From: Fennellomyces sp. T-0311
Taxonomy: Eukaryota > Mucoromycota > Mucoromycetes > Mucorales > Lichtheimiaceae
Assembly (NCBI GenBank): GCA_025266875.1
Contig: JALLLT010000050.1
Coordinates: 231,203-295,202 of the forward strand
DNA length: 64,000 bases
Direction of reading: 5' to 3'
Part shown: positions 1 through 12,331 of the stretch, in pieces
Numbering within the stretch: the first letter of the stretch is position 1
Layout: every line of letters begins with the position of its first letter
Notes under the pieces: model-generated
Database searches by the model: none
Told to the model about the DNA's origin: nothing
What the model saw: the letters and a program-made list of their open reading frames with translations, nothing else
Translations under genes and position numbers: made by a program

Positions 1-513
1 GCCGTTGGTGTTGGGACCAGCGTTGGCCATGGAAAGGAGACCGGGACCGGTGTGCTTCAGCTGGAAGTTCTCATCAGCGAACTTGTTGCCTGTGAAATCG
101 GTATGAGTTAAATAGCGTGTTTCTTCGTTTTTTCTTGTCCCAACATACCATAGATGGACTTGCCACCAGTGCCGTTGAAGTTGGTGAAGTCACCACCCTG
201 GAGCATGAAGTCAGGGATGACGCGGTGGAAGATGCTGCCCTTGTAGCCAAAGCCAGGCTCACCAGTGCAGAGTTGACGGAAGTTCTCTGCGGTCTTTGGG
301 ACTACATCAGCGAATAGTTCCATAACGATGCGCTGGAAGGTAAACACGGATTATTAATACGATCATCAAAGGCTACACCACTTTGAGAGGTGATACTTAC
401 GCCGGCGGGAGCGCCACCAATAGTGACATCAAAGAATACCTAGACAACGCTCTGTTGAGGATTCCTGCTTCTTTAACAATACACTAATCAATTCTTACTC
501 TGGGGTTGGACAT
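1..513 (-). CDS. CPR1: Cyclophilin A, peptidyl-prolyl cis-trans isomerase (3' end beyond left edge)
   Basis: Catalyses cis-trans isomerisation of prolyl bonds and is the cytosolic cyclosporin A receptor. Four exons are visible: 499-513, 401-439, 149-332 and 1-89 (continuing left). They join in frame as [37 protein letters not shown], then the [16 protein letters not shown] active-site region and KFADENFQL, the classic order of a single-domain cyclophilin. All introns are GT..AG and 59-68 nt long. The first coding exon is only 15 nt. A TATAAATA box lies on the minus strand at 566-573, about 55 nt upstream of the start. Only the C-terminal part is missing. The family assignment is certain; choosing cytosolic cyclophilin A over an organellar paralogue rests on the lack of a leader peptide. 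Confidence 0.95.
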
Positions 514-565
514 TTTTAGGGTACAGAAAAAAGTTTGTTTTGACGAGCGCGCAAAAAACAAGCCT

Positions 566-573
566 TATTTATA
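566..573 (-). promoter_or_regulatory. TATA box of the cyclophilin gene
   Basis: A perfect TATAAATA lies on the minus strand 53-60 nt upstream of the cyclophilin start codon at 513, where a core promoter element is expected for a highly expressed gene. Confidence 0.5.
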
Positions 574-3500
574 GGCATGGACTAAATTGGAAGCGAAAAG
601 AAAACTGACTTTCAAATGCATCGCCCTTTCACTTCGGTGAGTCGAATACATCAGCACCCGTCGGTCAATAACTTTTTGGTTCTTTGCGAAACGGAGAATT
701 ATTCCCTCCTAATTTAATAGCTCATTGTAATTGATTAGCCTTGCCTATGTGTAAAAGTATAAGCAAGGTAAGGTCGGGTGTAAAAGCTGAGAGTATAACG
801 TCTTTTGACGGCCAGATCACGCGCCAATGACGCGTCTGCATAAAAGGGACCCCATCATCACTCTCTCAAACTGCGGTAAAAAAAAATCCCAACTTTTTTT
901 CTGCTCTGTCAGTACTTGTCTCTATTCACGATGTAATCTTTTGTATTTCGGACGTGGCGCAGGGAATATGTGCGTGCTTTGTGCAGTGTGAAGTATCCGT
1001 TTAGCAGGCATATAGCAAGGCTATTTTTTTTGCAAGACATTAACAGCATGAAGCCCACTGTTTGCAGATCACAAAAGATGATTGATCCAGTGCAGAGAAG
1101 CGGAAACTTGTTACACTCTGGAATTTGGTGAATCAACCGACGGTATCCTGTGACCCGAAAAAGAAAATCTGGGCCATAACCTTAAAAGGATTAGTGCAAG
1201 GGAACACACTTTGTCCGCGGTGCCGCCGCAAGGCGTAACCTATCTTCACGGGCTCTCGCAGCAATGTTCGGAAGTATGATGAGACAGCAACGTGGCGCCA
1301 TTTGATGGTACAATTCAACGGTCTGGCCAGCCTATGTAATATTTATATGTCGCTAACAAAATGGGCTGGCGCCAAAACTATCTTGTCAACAAACGATATA
1401 GCTGTTGGTCTTGCACTAATTCTCAAAGTTAATCAATCCAACTTGTTCCCTTGAGTACATAGCGAATCATATTTGTTACTGCTGCACGCGACTCTCATCA
1501 ATATCGAGAGCAAGTGATCGGCGATCGGCGTGACTCGCGTAAGTGCCGTTGTATCGTATTGCTAACCTCCTGACAAAAAAAGGTCGACACGCCTTAGGGC
1601 AAACATTCTGTATTTAGATTGGCATTGAAAGATGCTTTTTACCATTAAGCAATATAATCTGGAAAGAAAACATACAACATACAAGCACAGAACAATTTCT
1701 ATATCTGGTATACAACTACGTCATTCAATGCAAGTGTTGGCATCCCACTGCGGCCGCTTGGTGTACAAATAAAGCTAGCAGAGGCCTTAGCGTTCATCGG
1801 TAACCGGCTCTGTGGGAAAATATATTCAGGTCCCGAGTTTCTACGTAGCATGCTGTAGCCGTAAATTGCAAGAAGATAAACAATAAGCATTACAGTATTG
1901 GGAAACAAAACATGGTCCTTCATTGTGTTCGCTGTACATGATCATTTGTTCAGCAGCTTCCGAGTTGAAAAACACATAACACATATTGTACAATTATAGC
2001 TCCTCGCTGTTAAAGAGTACATAAAGTGGCGCAGATTAAAAGAGATGCACTTTTTTTTGACAAGTTGCATCCAGTTGAAGGCCTATTGGTTACGTATACC
2101 CTATTGTTCAATTTGATGTTGCGGTCAGCCACCCAAAACGCTAGAAGGTATGAACCGAAGAATGAATGTCATTTCATTCATCTGTCACTTCCTCTGGGAT
2201 GAAGGCCTCTAGTTTTCAGCATCCGTATTATAAGTGTTGTTAGACGTTGTAGCTCACATTTGCTGATGCCAAAGACACATGATAATATAGTTTCTAGATA
2301 TTCGCAAGGTATTGTTATAAAGTACATTCCTTATAAAATAATCTGTGAGCGGGATAATGTTCTGGTCTTTGACAGATAAACAATTGCCACAACTGTCGTC
2401 AATGTACTTCGAAGAACATTGTGGTAACGTGAACAAGAAAAGTAAGAGACTCAGTAAGGTACTGTGAGAATCTGATATATCTTTATTTTGGTAGGGAGTT
2501 CACGTCTATTTATACTTTTGACGAGACACTGGTAATTGTAAACCCGTGCTGCGCACTGATTGATGATTGATAAGCATTTTATCGATGGAGTATCGTCGTA
2601 CAAGTTCGACTTGGATACCACAAACATCTAGAATAGTAACAGAAATCGACTTATTTTTTTCGGATAACATAGCAACATGTCCAAATAAAATCATGCCGGC
2701 TATACATTTTATACCCTTTTCGTAAAAATATAAATATATCGAATGAAACTGATAGTGTCAATCAAATAGTAACCCCCCATAATTATCATTAAAGGCTTTA
2801 ATATGATAAACTGTGCTTATGCTAAAGTGGTTTCGTGTCTGCTTCCAAATGTAGATCATTGGAATGTATGTTTTTCAAGTGCTCGCGATATAAAGTCGGG
2901 TAACGTAAAATAGTACCTTATTCGTTTCTGCAAAAATTACAATAGTGAATAGCGAGCACCACAAACCTGTTATACAGTTGCTCTAGCTTAATCGATAATA
3001 CTTTGGGCCGATTATACGTATGTGTAATAAATGTGAACTGGAAAAACGATTGATTACAGCAGATCAGATTCACTACCTCGAAATGATTAGTTTTCCGTCC
3101 TTTGTAATTATATGAAAGTAGAAAGAGGAGAAAAGATGAGAGTGATATGTAGGAATGAGAATTCGACAAATGGCTATTAATATAAGTACGATGTTATTCG
3201 ACAAGATTATAAACAGTGACTGAGGCGGCGGAATTAAGAGTCAACTCTGTTGAACATATGGAGAATTTGAGGGGTTAGGAATACAGGTTTTACGTATAAA
3301 TAGAAAACGTTTGGATCGCAAGGGAAACGATACCATCATAATTTGGTCTATGCAAGTCATTCCATTGCAGCTGTACCTTGTGTAATCATTCATATGTGAA
3401 GTGAATCAACGATACAAAGAAGTAAAAGAGACTTATAAAAGTATCTTTGAAGTTTCGGATATGCTTTATTGAAGGCAACGCTCTATGCTTTTATTTCTTT

Positions 3501-6328
3501 TTGTGTATTGGATCAGCGATGGCAGTTTAGATAGTGTTTCGTCTTCAGAATTGCCTGAATGGATAGGACGTATGGGATCCTTTCCTTTGTTCTGGTCATG
3601 CGGATCTGAGGATGTCTTTGACATCTGCCATACAGTGTAATGACCGCATTGCTATATTGGAGTCAGTTCCATGTCCTGTTGAGTTTATCCCATTCGTTCA
3701 TACGGTGCAATCCTTAATCCGTGTAGGCAAGTTACTATGTAAGTACACTTCGTGATGATGCTGAACCGATATGTGTTATCCGATAGGAAATAAATATCTT
3801 TTATTATCATCATCTGTGGTTGTTTCACCGCAATATGGGGCTCAAGGCACCATAAAAGTGCGATGCTGTCAGTATCGTATTATGCAGCCTAACTACAATT
3901 CTGCAGTCATCACCCGGCGTCGCAAGGATGCTACACCGTTCTTTACGTATTCGTTCGAGACGAAATTCTAAGTATATTAATTGTTTACTCTTTTTGAATA
4001 AATAGTCATGGTAGGCTACGCATTATTTATTTTGGGTACTCATCCTAACAATACCCTCTGTGCTGCTGTATCCTGCTATTGATGCAGCTCTTGCAATACG
4101 CACTCAAAGTCAGAAATCTGCCTACATAGCCACGTAAAAAATAGCGCCAAAATCTTTTTTAAAAGCGGTTTAGGTGACCGTAATGGTACATATCAGCAAA
4201 TATAATTCCGCTGTTATGTCGTTCTCTCGAGAATATTTGCTCCACTTGATATCATCCACGGAATAAGCTTGACCAATGGCGACTTATGTCCCAAAAATTT
4301 CAAGATCAATAGCTTGTTACACAATTTGAAAGACAGCGTACACATGAATACCGGCTAATACACATTGGTAGAGATGGGAAGCAACCTGATGATAAACAAG
4401 TATGTACCTACGTACGTACGTATTTTTTTAAAAAATGAAATAAAGCTAAAAATTTGCTGGTATACTTCCGTACGTGTCAATGTGCTGTGGATTGCGCAAC
4501 ACTCTTTCAAAAGTGAGCATGCACGCGAGTCATTGACAATTAACGTTGGCACGCCACCGTCTACATTTTTTTTTAAAACAGTAACTTTTAATTATCAACT
4601 GAGAGACGCGGGTCACCGGTGAGAAAAAACGTGAAAGCCACGCGATGATCTTTAGGTTACAGACTTGTTACGAGAGTATGTAATTTCGATTGCAATCATT
4701 ATGTGCACCAAAACCTCGGCAGAATCATAGGCTACACTTTTGGTGACCACTGATATAATGCCCCTAGTATGATGTGCTGACATCTTTTTGATATCAGGCT
4801 AAAGGGTATTCCCAAAACCTCATTGCTTAATTTACGTACACTTAAACGGTTCTAAAACGAAAAGGCCGGATGACAGGCTTATGCTCGTGAAAACATGTGT
4901 ATATATTGCTCCATTCAAATCATATACGCGATACAAAATAGTATCCGTCGTACTGACAAGGGTTTTAGGAGTAATGCAATTGAGAAAATAGAAGCACCTG
5001 CTGCCTAAAACAATTGGGTATAGCTACTATGATGAAACCTCCGAATAAAGTTAAACGAGATATGTTGTGTATCTGGGCCATTACTGAAGACTATCTCAGC
5101 AAACGGATACTTCTTTTTCTCTAAGATGTGTATGTATTCTATTGCAATTTAATATGCCTGTAGAAGTTCCGAATATCTGGATGATCGGTATTAAATTTTG
5201 AAATGAAGAAATAAAAATTTGTGCGCCAAAAGATTAATTGATTGTGCTCAATTTTTTGTTATACATAACCTGCATATAATCAACGGGTCAACGGCAAGTA
5301 TTGCACAGTCTTCAGTACGGCATATATTGGGAAAACCGTGCGATCAAGGAATGATTGATGAAAAATCCCGAATTACGTACAAAGCACCAGATGGTCCTCA
5401 TGAGTAAGTGCTGATTTCATAGATAGAAAAAGAAGCTTTGGCCTATTCAAGTAATCTGCCGTAATGAATGTACAATACTTCCAGTTCGACGATTATGATG
5501 ATTCGCACATAATCAAGGATCTACCTACGTAGGTATTATGCTGAAAAAAATATAATAAAACCATGAGTAGGTAAAAAGCTAAATCACATCTTCCGCGTAT
5601 ACCTAATAGAGCGAAGAAGATATCAGGATAAATTATTCATTCTTCCTCATGATGGCTAATATCAGCAAGTAATCTATGGAAAGACCTTTCTCATCATTAT
5701 CCAAATTATCTATTCGAAATGCGAGTGGTTGACCGCTGCTTCCAAAAATTATCACTTTTCACATGTAATGGTGCACAAGAAAAAATGGAGATTCACCAAA
5801 AGTGGATATGATGGAAAAAGTACCGACAGGTCAATTTACGGCTGTCCCTCGTTACTCTTCTACGTCATTTAACGGGGTCCATTTTGTCAATAGCCAAGTT
5901 CCATTATCCACTAGACCAGACTCTCTGTGTGGGAAAAATAGGTCCCGAGCTCAGTTTGTGTACAAGTGTAATATTACTATGGTGATCATTGTAAACAACG
6001 TGGATGAAGCCTGATATAATGACTGTTAAAATATATTTTTTCAGTACTTTTGCACATCTAAGCAAAGCACAATTATTGTGTAGAAACGGTATTTATCGTC
6101 TGCATGGTAGCGCCTCTACATCGCAAATGGGGACGTGTTGTCATTGCCCTGATATGGAAACAACGAGCATGCAATTTAAAATTTGGACCCGTCCATACCA
6201 ATGGCCATGCACAAAAAATTATACTAACGTCAAATAGCAACTAAAAAGAAAAATAAAGAAGGGTATATTCCGAAGAAGTAGTGACAAAGTAAAAATAGAA
6301 TAGAAATGGCACTAATGCTACATCAAAT
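574..6328. other. Gene-poor AT-rich stretch
   Basis: About 5.8 kb with no convincing gene. The longest open frames are below 90 codons and show no conserved motif, no linked exon neighbours and no sign of a signal peptide or membrane segment. Minor features are a short ACGT-rich tandem near 4406-4424 and a 14-base palindrome around 5522 (TACCTACGTAGGTA). I see no recognisable transposon coding remnant. It probably holds the upstream region of the cyclophilin gene and the 3' flank of the homeodomain gene. Confidence 0.5.
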
Positions 6329-7601
6329 TTACGGGTTCACGGTAATAGCAATGGTTGGTGTTCCTGTGCGCTCTGCATCAGCAGGAGTGTTGTTAGAGGA
6401 AGTAGTAGTAGGCGGAGTAGTAGTATTAGCAGTATTAGCAGTGGTTGCTGAAGTAGAAGAAATGAACAGCATTTTTTGATGGAAAGGATCAGTGGTTGGC
6501 AAGCTTTGCAAAAGTGCTTGCCACTCTGCCCAAATGCTTAATGCAGGACCCGATAAACGGTGTTCTTTGACGGTAGTGGCCTGTTTGTCTTGAGTAAAGT
6601 CGCGGCACTGGGTCCAGCCAGTTAATGGATCGTGCATATAGAATGCCATTGTGTGACAGTTCTTCTCGTCCAAAGAAAGCTGTATTTCGAGTCGATCATC
6701 GGAGAGGGGCTCGAGTTGGATAGTTTGGACCGAGTCTAGGTCAAAGGTCATTTTGAACGAATAGGTGTTATCTTGGATCACCCAGGTCATGTTGCGCTGG
6801 ACTAGGTCGCAGTAGCACTGTAGGTCATTGGGTTGCAACATCACACGTTTCCAACTGCCAATCTCCAGCGTGTCGATCGAAAAAACATGCTGACTCAGTA
6901 CAGGATCTATTTATTATAGACGTATGAGTATATATTCTGACTTTCCCTATCCAAGCTGTTTGTATACGCTACGTACATGATTGTAGAACGTCAGTTGGTG
7001 ACCATTCGTCTGCTGCTGCTGTTGTTGTTGTTGTCGGAATGATTGGCATGGTGGCGCCACGTTGATGACGCACCTGTTGTTGCATCTGCTGTGCTTGGGG
7101 GTGCTGGTGATGTAACGTCGCGCTTGTTGTCGGTTCCAGCGAGTGAGCTCGTAAAGGGGTTGGCGGAGGTGGTGGTGGCGGGGGCGGAGGATGGGCAAAC
7201 AAGTTATGATGCGGGCTGCTTGTGTTGCTGTTACTACTACTTGACTGCTGCTGGTTATAGTAGTAGTAATAGTAGTAATAATACATTTGAGGATCTTTGG
7301 AGTTTTGTTGTTGACATGCTGCCGAGGCAGCTTCAGCAGCAAGTTGCTGCATGCGCCATATTCGGTTTTGAGCGATACAAGTTCGCCTGGCCAGGTTCTT
7401 CTCTTTGGCTCGTCGGTTCTGGAACCAGATTTGAATCGAGCGCTCGGTCATGCCAAGCTGGCGCGACAGTTGCTCTCGCATTCGACCGTTGGGCGAGGGG
7501 TTCACGGCGAATGTGTTCTCGAGCACGGCGAGTTGGTTCGGAGAGGTACGTGTGCGTTTTCGTGGTTGCTGCTGTTGTTGTTGGTGCTTCATGGTAAACA
7601 A
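6329..7601 (-). CDS. Homeodomain transcription factor
   Basis: Predicted nuclear DNA-binding regulator in two exons: 6977-7601 and 6329-6906, joined by a GTACGT..AATAG intron of 70 nt that restores frame (a SY junction followed by PVLSQHVFSIDTLEIG). A Q-run and a basic RKRTRT stretch precede a complete homeodomain at about residues 12-71, with the recognition helix IQIWFQNRRAKEKN. After it come low-complexity blocks encoded by CTG/TAG-type triplet repeats: poly-Tyr, Ser/Asn-rich, and a proline run. The last exon encodes a conserved-looking domain (FSIDTLEIGSWKRV to WAEWQALLQSLP) typical of fungal homeodomain proteins, then a Thr-rich tail. The start at 7601 is the first Met upstream of the homeodomain; a second Met three residues on is equally possible. 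The regulon is unknown. Confidence 0.88.
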
Positions 7602-8072
7602 GTGAGTATTTGAAGGGGTAAGTTTACATTGGGGGGAGACAAATGCTGATGGCTAGGAACGCCCAATTTTTATAATTGTTCAATCAAAGTTGGGTTCGGG
7701 AAAAAATAACTAGCGACGATCGGTCCGCGAGGAAGTCTTGTACGATGCTGCTAATTGACACATACCGAATTGAGCTATGCGCGTGGTAGAGATACCTTTT
7801 TAAAACATTTCAAGTAGCATCAAATCGTAAGATGGCAGCCCGAAATTGATGGTTACACGAGCCGTGGATTCTACGTTGTCTCGGCCCCTGCGGTCATACG
7901 CTTGTATATAAAGGGCGGTTCTTTCGCCCCCACTTGCTTTATTGTTAATTAAATTACAGAGTATATTGCATTGACGCTTGTCTATCAGATGACATGCGTG
8001 TGTTCATGTTCGTTAGCTTGAATAATAAAATATCATGGGAGAATGAAGAATATAAGGGTATTAGTGCTATGA
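7602..8072. other. Intergenic region upstream of the homeodomain gene
   Basis: 470 bp between the homeodomain gene start and the arrestin stop codon; both genes are on the minus strand. A TATATAAAGG-like stretch at about 7904-7914 is the clearest promoter-like sequence, but as read it points right, with no plus-strand gene behind it. I see no gene here. Confidence 0.4.
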
Positions 8073-9729
8073 TTAGGCGTATTCCGGCGGTGGTCGCGAC
8101 GGCAGGCGCTCGAGTTCATGTTCATGTTCAAGAGTGGTTGTTACCAAATACGGAGCTTGGGAGGCATATTGCATCTGCATGGCAAAATCGTGGTAGCATG
8201 CGCAAAGGAACGTGTGTGGTGGTATATGAGGTTTGTCGATCTCCGGGACTCCGCGGTGATTGGCCATTGTGCCCTTGTCCTTGCTGTGCTTGGTTTTCTT
8301 TTCCTTCTTGCTCATTGGCCGTGGTACCGTCCCCAAATCAAAGTAAGATGGGAGGCGACCAAAGTCTTCCTTCAGCCGACAGTCAAATACGGTGATGGGT
8401 ATCTCAAAGACGATTGTGTCGTACACTCTGTTCTTCTCCTTGTTCTTGTTTCGGCTCACACGAAACTTGGAAAAGACATTGTGCCAGCCAGCAGGACTTC
8501 CGTTTGCGGCAGCGGCAGCGGCAGCGGCAGCATCAAGCATCATGGACATCTCAGTTTCAGCAGAAGCGGTAGAAGACGAGGAAGACGCCGTAGAGAAGGA
8601 GGATGATTCAGCCACCGACAGCGGAGGGGTTGCGGCGCCGCCGTCATCAGGCGAGGAAATTGTCATGGAAACTGTCAAAAAGTGGCGAAACTGAATCTCC
8701 TTGTAATGAGTGGTGGAGTGGTGAATGTTCTGGTGGCAAGTCGGTGTGGCAAAGGTGATTCGGTGTGCAAACGTATCCTCGAGCGGAATGGGTCGCGTGC
8801 TTGCGTTCTTGTCAAACAGTGGGCGCAATGCTTCCGTCGTGTCTTCGGCAACTTCCAACGCCGTCGCTCCGCGGAACTCGAACGGGAACTTTTCGTGGCC
8901 ATTGCGCTGGGCTCGCATCTCTATCTCCAAATAGCGGTAGAGCTCGCTGACTACCAATTCCATGTGCTCAACCCGCACATGTTTGCGTTGGGGCTGCACT
9001 ACTGTGCGGATGCTGAACGCCTCACCCGACGAAAATGCTGCTTGCTCAACCACGACTTGGATATCTGCTGCTGCAATTCGCTTTTCCAGCGTTCGAGAGA
9101 GATCTTGCACCGAGTTGTTGGTCAGGAGCGAGTTGGACATGTACACTCGGAGAATAAGCACGTTTTTCGTCGCGCTCCATGTGTTTAGCAGCGGGATGCC
9201 AGGGCGACTAACGCGGGCTTCGACGGTATGGCGGACTCGACCATACATGTCTTCGATCGACTCGACTACAGACTGTACATCAACGGCTGTTAGCATGCAA
9301 CTTTCCCTGAAGCTTTGGATTGGCCACTAACGTTAGGAACAAGGAAAACAAAAGGAAAGCGATGGGTGCCCGCGGGCAATTGTTTTGTCTGACAGTCGTC
9401 CTCTTTCTGCAGAATCTGCAATGTTTCTTCGCTCAGAGCCTTTTCAGAAGTCAGGCGAGTGCCTCGGATGCCGATGCCTACGTCAGTTATCAGCGATAAG
9501 ATAAAATTGATAAGCTGCATGTAATGCGAATTGTACCTTCTGGCCAATAAGTCGTCGCCGTGCATTTGAGAGTCACCGAGACACTCGAGATCTTGGTTGC
9601 CCGTGGCAATGACAAAACAACATTGCCAGAGAACACTGATCTTGCATCTTCTTCGGGACCCCCACGCAGAATGACCGGCTTCAAAGGATCGAACGACAAT
9701 TGAATCTGCGTGATCTTCTTCAAGTTCAT
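8073..9729 (-). CDS. Arrestin-domain protein, probable Rsp5 ubiquitin-ligase adaptor (ART/ALY type)
   Basis: Alpha-arrestins bring the HECT ligase Rsp5 to plasma-membrane transporters for endocytosis. Exons 9537-9729, 9332-9477 and 8073-9272 give about 512 residues. The second intron carries a perfect GCTAAC branch point. The N-terminal arrestin fold shows as IQLSFDPLKPVILRGG, LSGNVVLSLP and TYWPEG; the C-terminal lobe follows the GRVRHTVEARVSRPG strand pair. An acidic/Ser-rich insert and a poly-Ala run (about residue 385) precede a Lys-rich patch. The last residues are PPPEYA, which contain a PPxY motif, the ligand of Rsp5 WW domains. A spliced 5' exon may exist around 9850-9895 (minus strand, reading DLSVMKGRIAKSVRL), so the true start may lie upstream. 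Kinship with the arrestin clan is clear; the target transporter is unknown. Confidence 0.85.
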
Positions 9730-10131
9730 CGCGTTGGGGAGACCTGGCTCAATATGACAGAAACTTTAGACAGAAACAAAGAAAGGAATCGAAAAAAGCC
9801 TCGATTTTGAGCCCTTTTTTTTTGCCCTTTTTACAGGTCAGACGAACGGACTTGGCGATACGACCCTTCATAACGCTCAGATCAAAGATCCCTGCGTGGG
9901 AAAAATACACTCATTTTGGATGATCACGACATGTCACTCATCGGCAACGGTTCCCATTCGCTGCTCTAGTCGACCACGCATCAGAATCAGATGCTTTGTT
10001 GCTACGCGCGGCTACATCCGGTGTGGCGGATAAAAAAATGAGCGTCTGTGCCAAAATCCAGGCCTTCCCGCTTCGACCGATCCGGCCATCCCACAGTCAC
10101 ATCTTTTTTTGGATCCTGCCCTTTACCCGCA
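9730..10131. promoter_or_regulatory. Shared 5' region between the arrestin gene and KTI12
   Basis: About 400 bp between divergently oriented start codons. It may contain an extra 5' exon of the arrestin gene (around 9850-9895, minus strand) and must hold the KTI12 promoter. I see no clear TATA box or conserved element. Confidence 0.4.
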
Positions 10132-11209
10132 ATGCCCTTGATCGTGCTGACCGGATTCCCAACCAGTGGAAAGACCCACAGAGCAAAGCAAATTGAGCAG
10201 TATATGCTCGAACGCCTCCAAGCCGAGGGCCGGTCCATGCGCATCCACATAATTAACGATGATTCGCTCAATGTCAGTAAAGATGCCTATCAAGGTAATA
10301 GCATGTCCAATCCGCGGGATCGAACTCGACAGCTTACACACAAAGCCAGAGGCACGCGAGGAAAAAAAGGCACGAGGTGCCATGTTGTCGGCCGTAGAGC
10401 GATTGCTGACCAAGGACGATATTGTTATCGCTGATGGCATGAATTATATTAAAGGCTTCCGCTATCAGCTTTACTGCGTTGCACGCGGGATAAGTACACC
10501 CCACTGTGTGGTAAATAATGAACAAGCACGTCCGTATTCGATGCTAAGCTACTGTTGCTAGGTGCATGCTGGCACTCCTGTTGCCATGGCAAAGGAATGG
10601 AATGAAAAGCGGGAACCCGCAGCTGCATATGATTCCACAGTGTATGATGGGGGGTGCAAGGAAATGGTGCGATTTGGGGGACTGATGAGGACGAAATTTT
10701 TGTTTTAGGTTCGACGAATTGGTGACACGCTATGAAGAACCCGATGCGAAGAACCGGTGGGATTCACCCCTCTTCACAGTCATCTACGACGACGAGACAG
10801 TGCCCGGCGACAAAATCTGGGATGCAGTCATCTTGCGTAAGCCGCCGCCGCCAAACATGTCAACCATTTCCGTAAGTTCCAGCCTAAGTTGGAAATTTTT
10901 AAACCCAAACCTTATTTTCGTTCGTAGAAACCCGTATCAGATACGAGCTATGTGTATAAGCTTGACAAGGTGACTCTTGAAATCATCAATGCCTTTACGG
11001 GAGGACAAAAGGAATTCGGCCCTGGAGGGTTGCCGATGGTTGTCCCGCACGCCTCGTCCAAAGTCATCAACCCCTCTCGAAGCGTCACCTTATCAGAATT
11101 ACGGCGGCTGCGGAAGCAATTCGTATCGATCAACAAGATGCGAACAACGCTAGATACCGATCGCTTAGGAGACTTATTCGTCGATTATTTGAATACAAAT
11201 CTAGCATAA
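10132..11209 (+). CDS. KTI12: Kti12, Elongator-associated P-loop protein
   Basis: Kti12 is a P-loop ATPase of the PSTK family. It partners the Elongator complex in tRNA wobble-uridine modification. Five exons (10132-10294, 10350-10510, 10562-10641, 10709-10871, 10928-11209) join to 282 residues, a normal family length. Motifs seen: LTGFPTSGKTHRA (Walker A) right at the N-terminus, EKKARGAMLSAVERLL, DIVIADGMNYIKGFRYQLYC (Walker B/substrate region), AKEWNEKRE, FDELVTRYEEP and RWDSPLF. The C-terminal segment ends with the conserved LRRLRKQF and a DRLGDLFVDYLN helix. All four introns are GT..AG and 51-67 nt. The start is fixed because the P-loop begins within ten residues of it. Confidence 0.95.
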
Positions 11210-11446
11210 TAACTTTTGGCCGGCTGTAAAAGAGCTGGGGGTGATGATGAACAATGAATTTGATAGGCCATGAAGCGCATGATTCAGCAACGGATGCTCC
11301 GATTGAAGAAGATCGAAATCGTTCGAACCCGGTCTGCGCTTTTGATTGGGCATCACGAGGCTTGACTAAGCATTTCAAGCAGCGAGTGCGCTCTTTATCA
11401 ACAATCAGTGGGCGCGTCACCTTAAAAAAATTCAAGGCCGCCAATC

Positions 11447-11456
11447 TATATAAAAG
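11447..11456 (+). promoter_or_regulatory. TATA box of the peroxiredoxin gene
   Basis: TATATAAAAG lies 47-56 nt upstream of the start at 11503 and is preceded by CCAAT-like CCAATC at 11441-11446. Position and sequence suit a strong promoter for an abundant antioxidant enzyme. Confidence 0.6.
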
Positions 11457-11502
11457 CCGGGGCAACTTGAATTTTTTACATCATCTTCCTTTCATATTAA
11501 AA

Positions 11503-12331
11503 ATGGGTAAGTTGTCCACTGCGCCCCTTATCGCTGTCATGCGCCTTACCATAACGTGATGTAGTTGCCCAAGTCCAGAAGCCCGCTCCCGCTTTCACCC
11601 TCCCCGCTGTCGTCGATGGCGAGTTCAAGGATATCTCGCTCTCTGACTACAAGGGCAAGTACGTCGTCTTCTTCTGGTACCCCATGGACTTCACCTTCGT
11701 CTGCCCCACCGAGATCCTCGCCTTCTCTGAGCGCGTCAAGGAGTTCGAGGCTTTGGACACCGCTGTCATTGCTGCCTCCACCGACTCTGGTATGTTGCTT
11801 GTCAAAAAAATTTTGACACGCGTTTTTTTTTTACACCAATTCTAACGTTTTCCACAGAATTCTCTCACCTTGCCTGGATCAACACTCCCCGCAAGCAGGG
11901 TGGTCTTGGTGAGATGAACATCCCCATCGTTGCTGACAAGACCAAGAAGGTCGCTCGCGACTATGGTGTGTTGCTTGAGGATGAGGGTGTTGCCCTCCGT
12001 GGTATGTATTGTGGGGTATTGGCGTATGCAGCTTCAGCGGGATTCTAACCGTCAGCGGCAGGTCTTTTCATCATTGACCCCAACGGTATCGTCCGCCAGA
12101 TCACCATCAACGATCTCCCCGTTGGCCGTAACGTCGATGAGGCTCTCCGTCTCGTTGAGGCATTCAAGTTCACCGATGAGCACGGTGAAGTGTGCCCTGC
12201 TGGCTGGAACAAGGTAAGGGTGTTTTCATGAGCAAAAAAGCAATGGTAGCCTAACTTTCTATGTGTAGGGTTCCGCCACCATCAAGCCTGAAGTCAAGGC
12301 CTCCAAGGAGTATTTCGAAAAGGCCAACTAA
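11503..12331 (+). CDS. TSA1: Typical 2-Cys peroxiredoxin (thioredoxin peroxidase)
   Basis: Reduces hydrogen and organic peroxides in the cytosol using thioredoxin, and can act as a chaperone. Five exons (11503-11506, 11565-11789, 11858-12001, 12062-12213, 12269-12331) give 195 residues, the standard length. The first coding exon is only ATG plus one base. The peroxidatic cysteine sits in [10 protein letters not shown] with the upstream Pro/Thr of the active site; the resolving cysteine is in HGEVCPAGW. The conserved [15 protein letters not shown] segment and a C-terminal YFEKAN tail match the eukaryotic, hyperoxidation-sensitive type, although a full YF helix is not proven here. Codon use is biased to C-ending codons, as expected for a highly expressed gene, and differs from the neighbouring genes. 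Confidence 0.96.

Noticed and set aside
7043..7597. 184-codon plus-strand frame opposite the homeodomain gene
   Set aside because: It is the mirror of triplet-repeat coding sequence (poly-Gln, poly-Tyr, poly-Pro) in the minus-strand gene; composition is low-complexity and no motif is present.
8118..9188. Several plus-strand frames of 100-168 codons opposite the arrestin gene
   Set aside because: Antisense shadows of an identified gene, with no motif of their own.
10002..10440. Minus-strand frames opposite KTI12
   Set aside because: Shadow frames; the plus strand carries a complete Kti12 with correct splice phases.
11315..11340. tRNA-like B-box string GTTCGAACCCG
   Set aside because: No pairing T-stem, anticodon arm or acceptor stem can be built on either strand.
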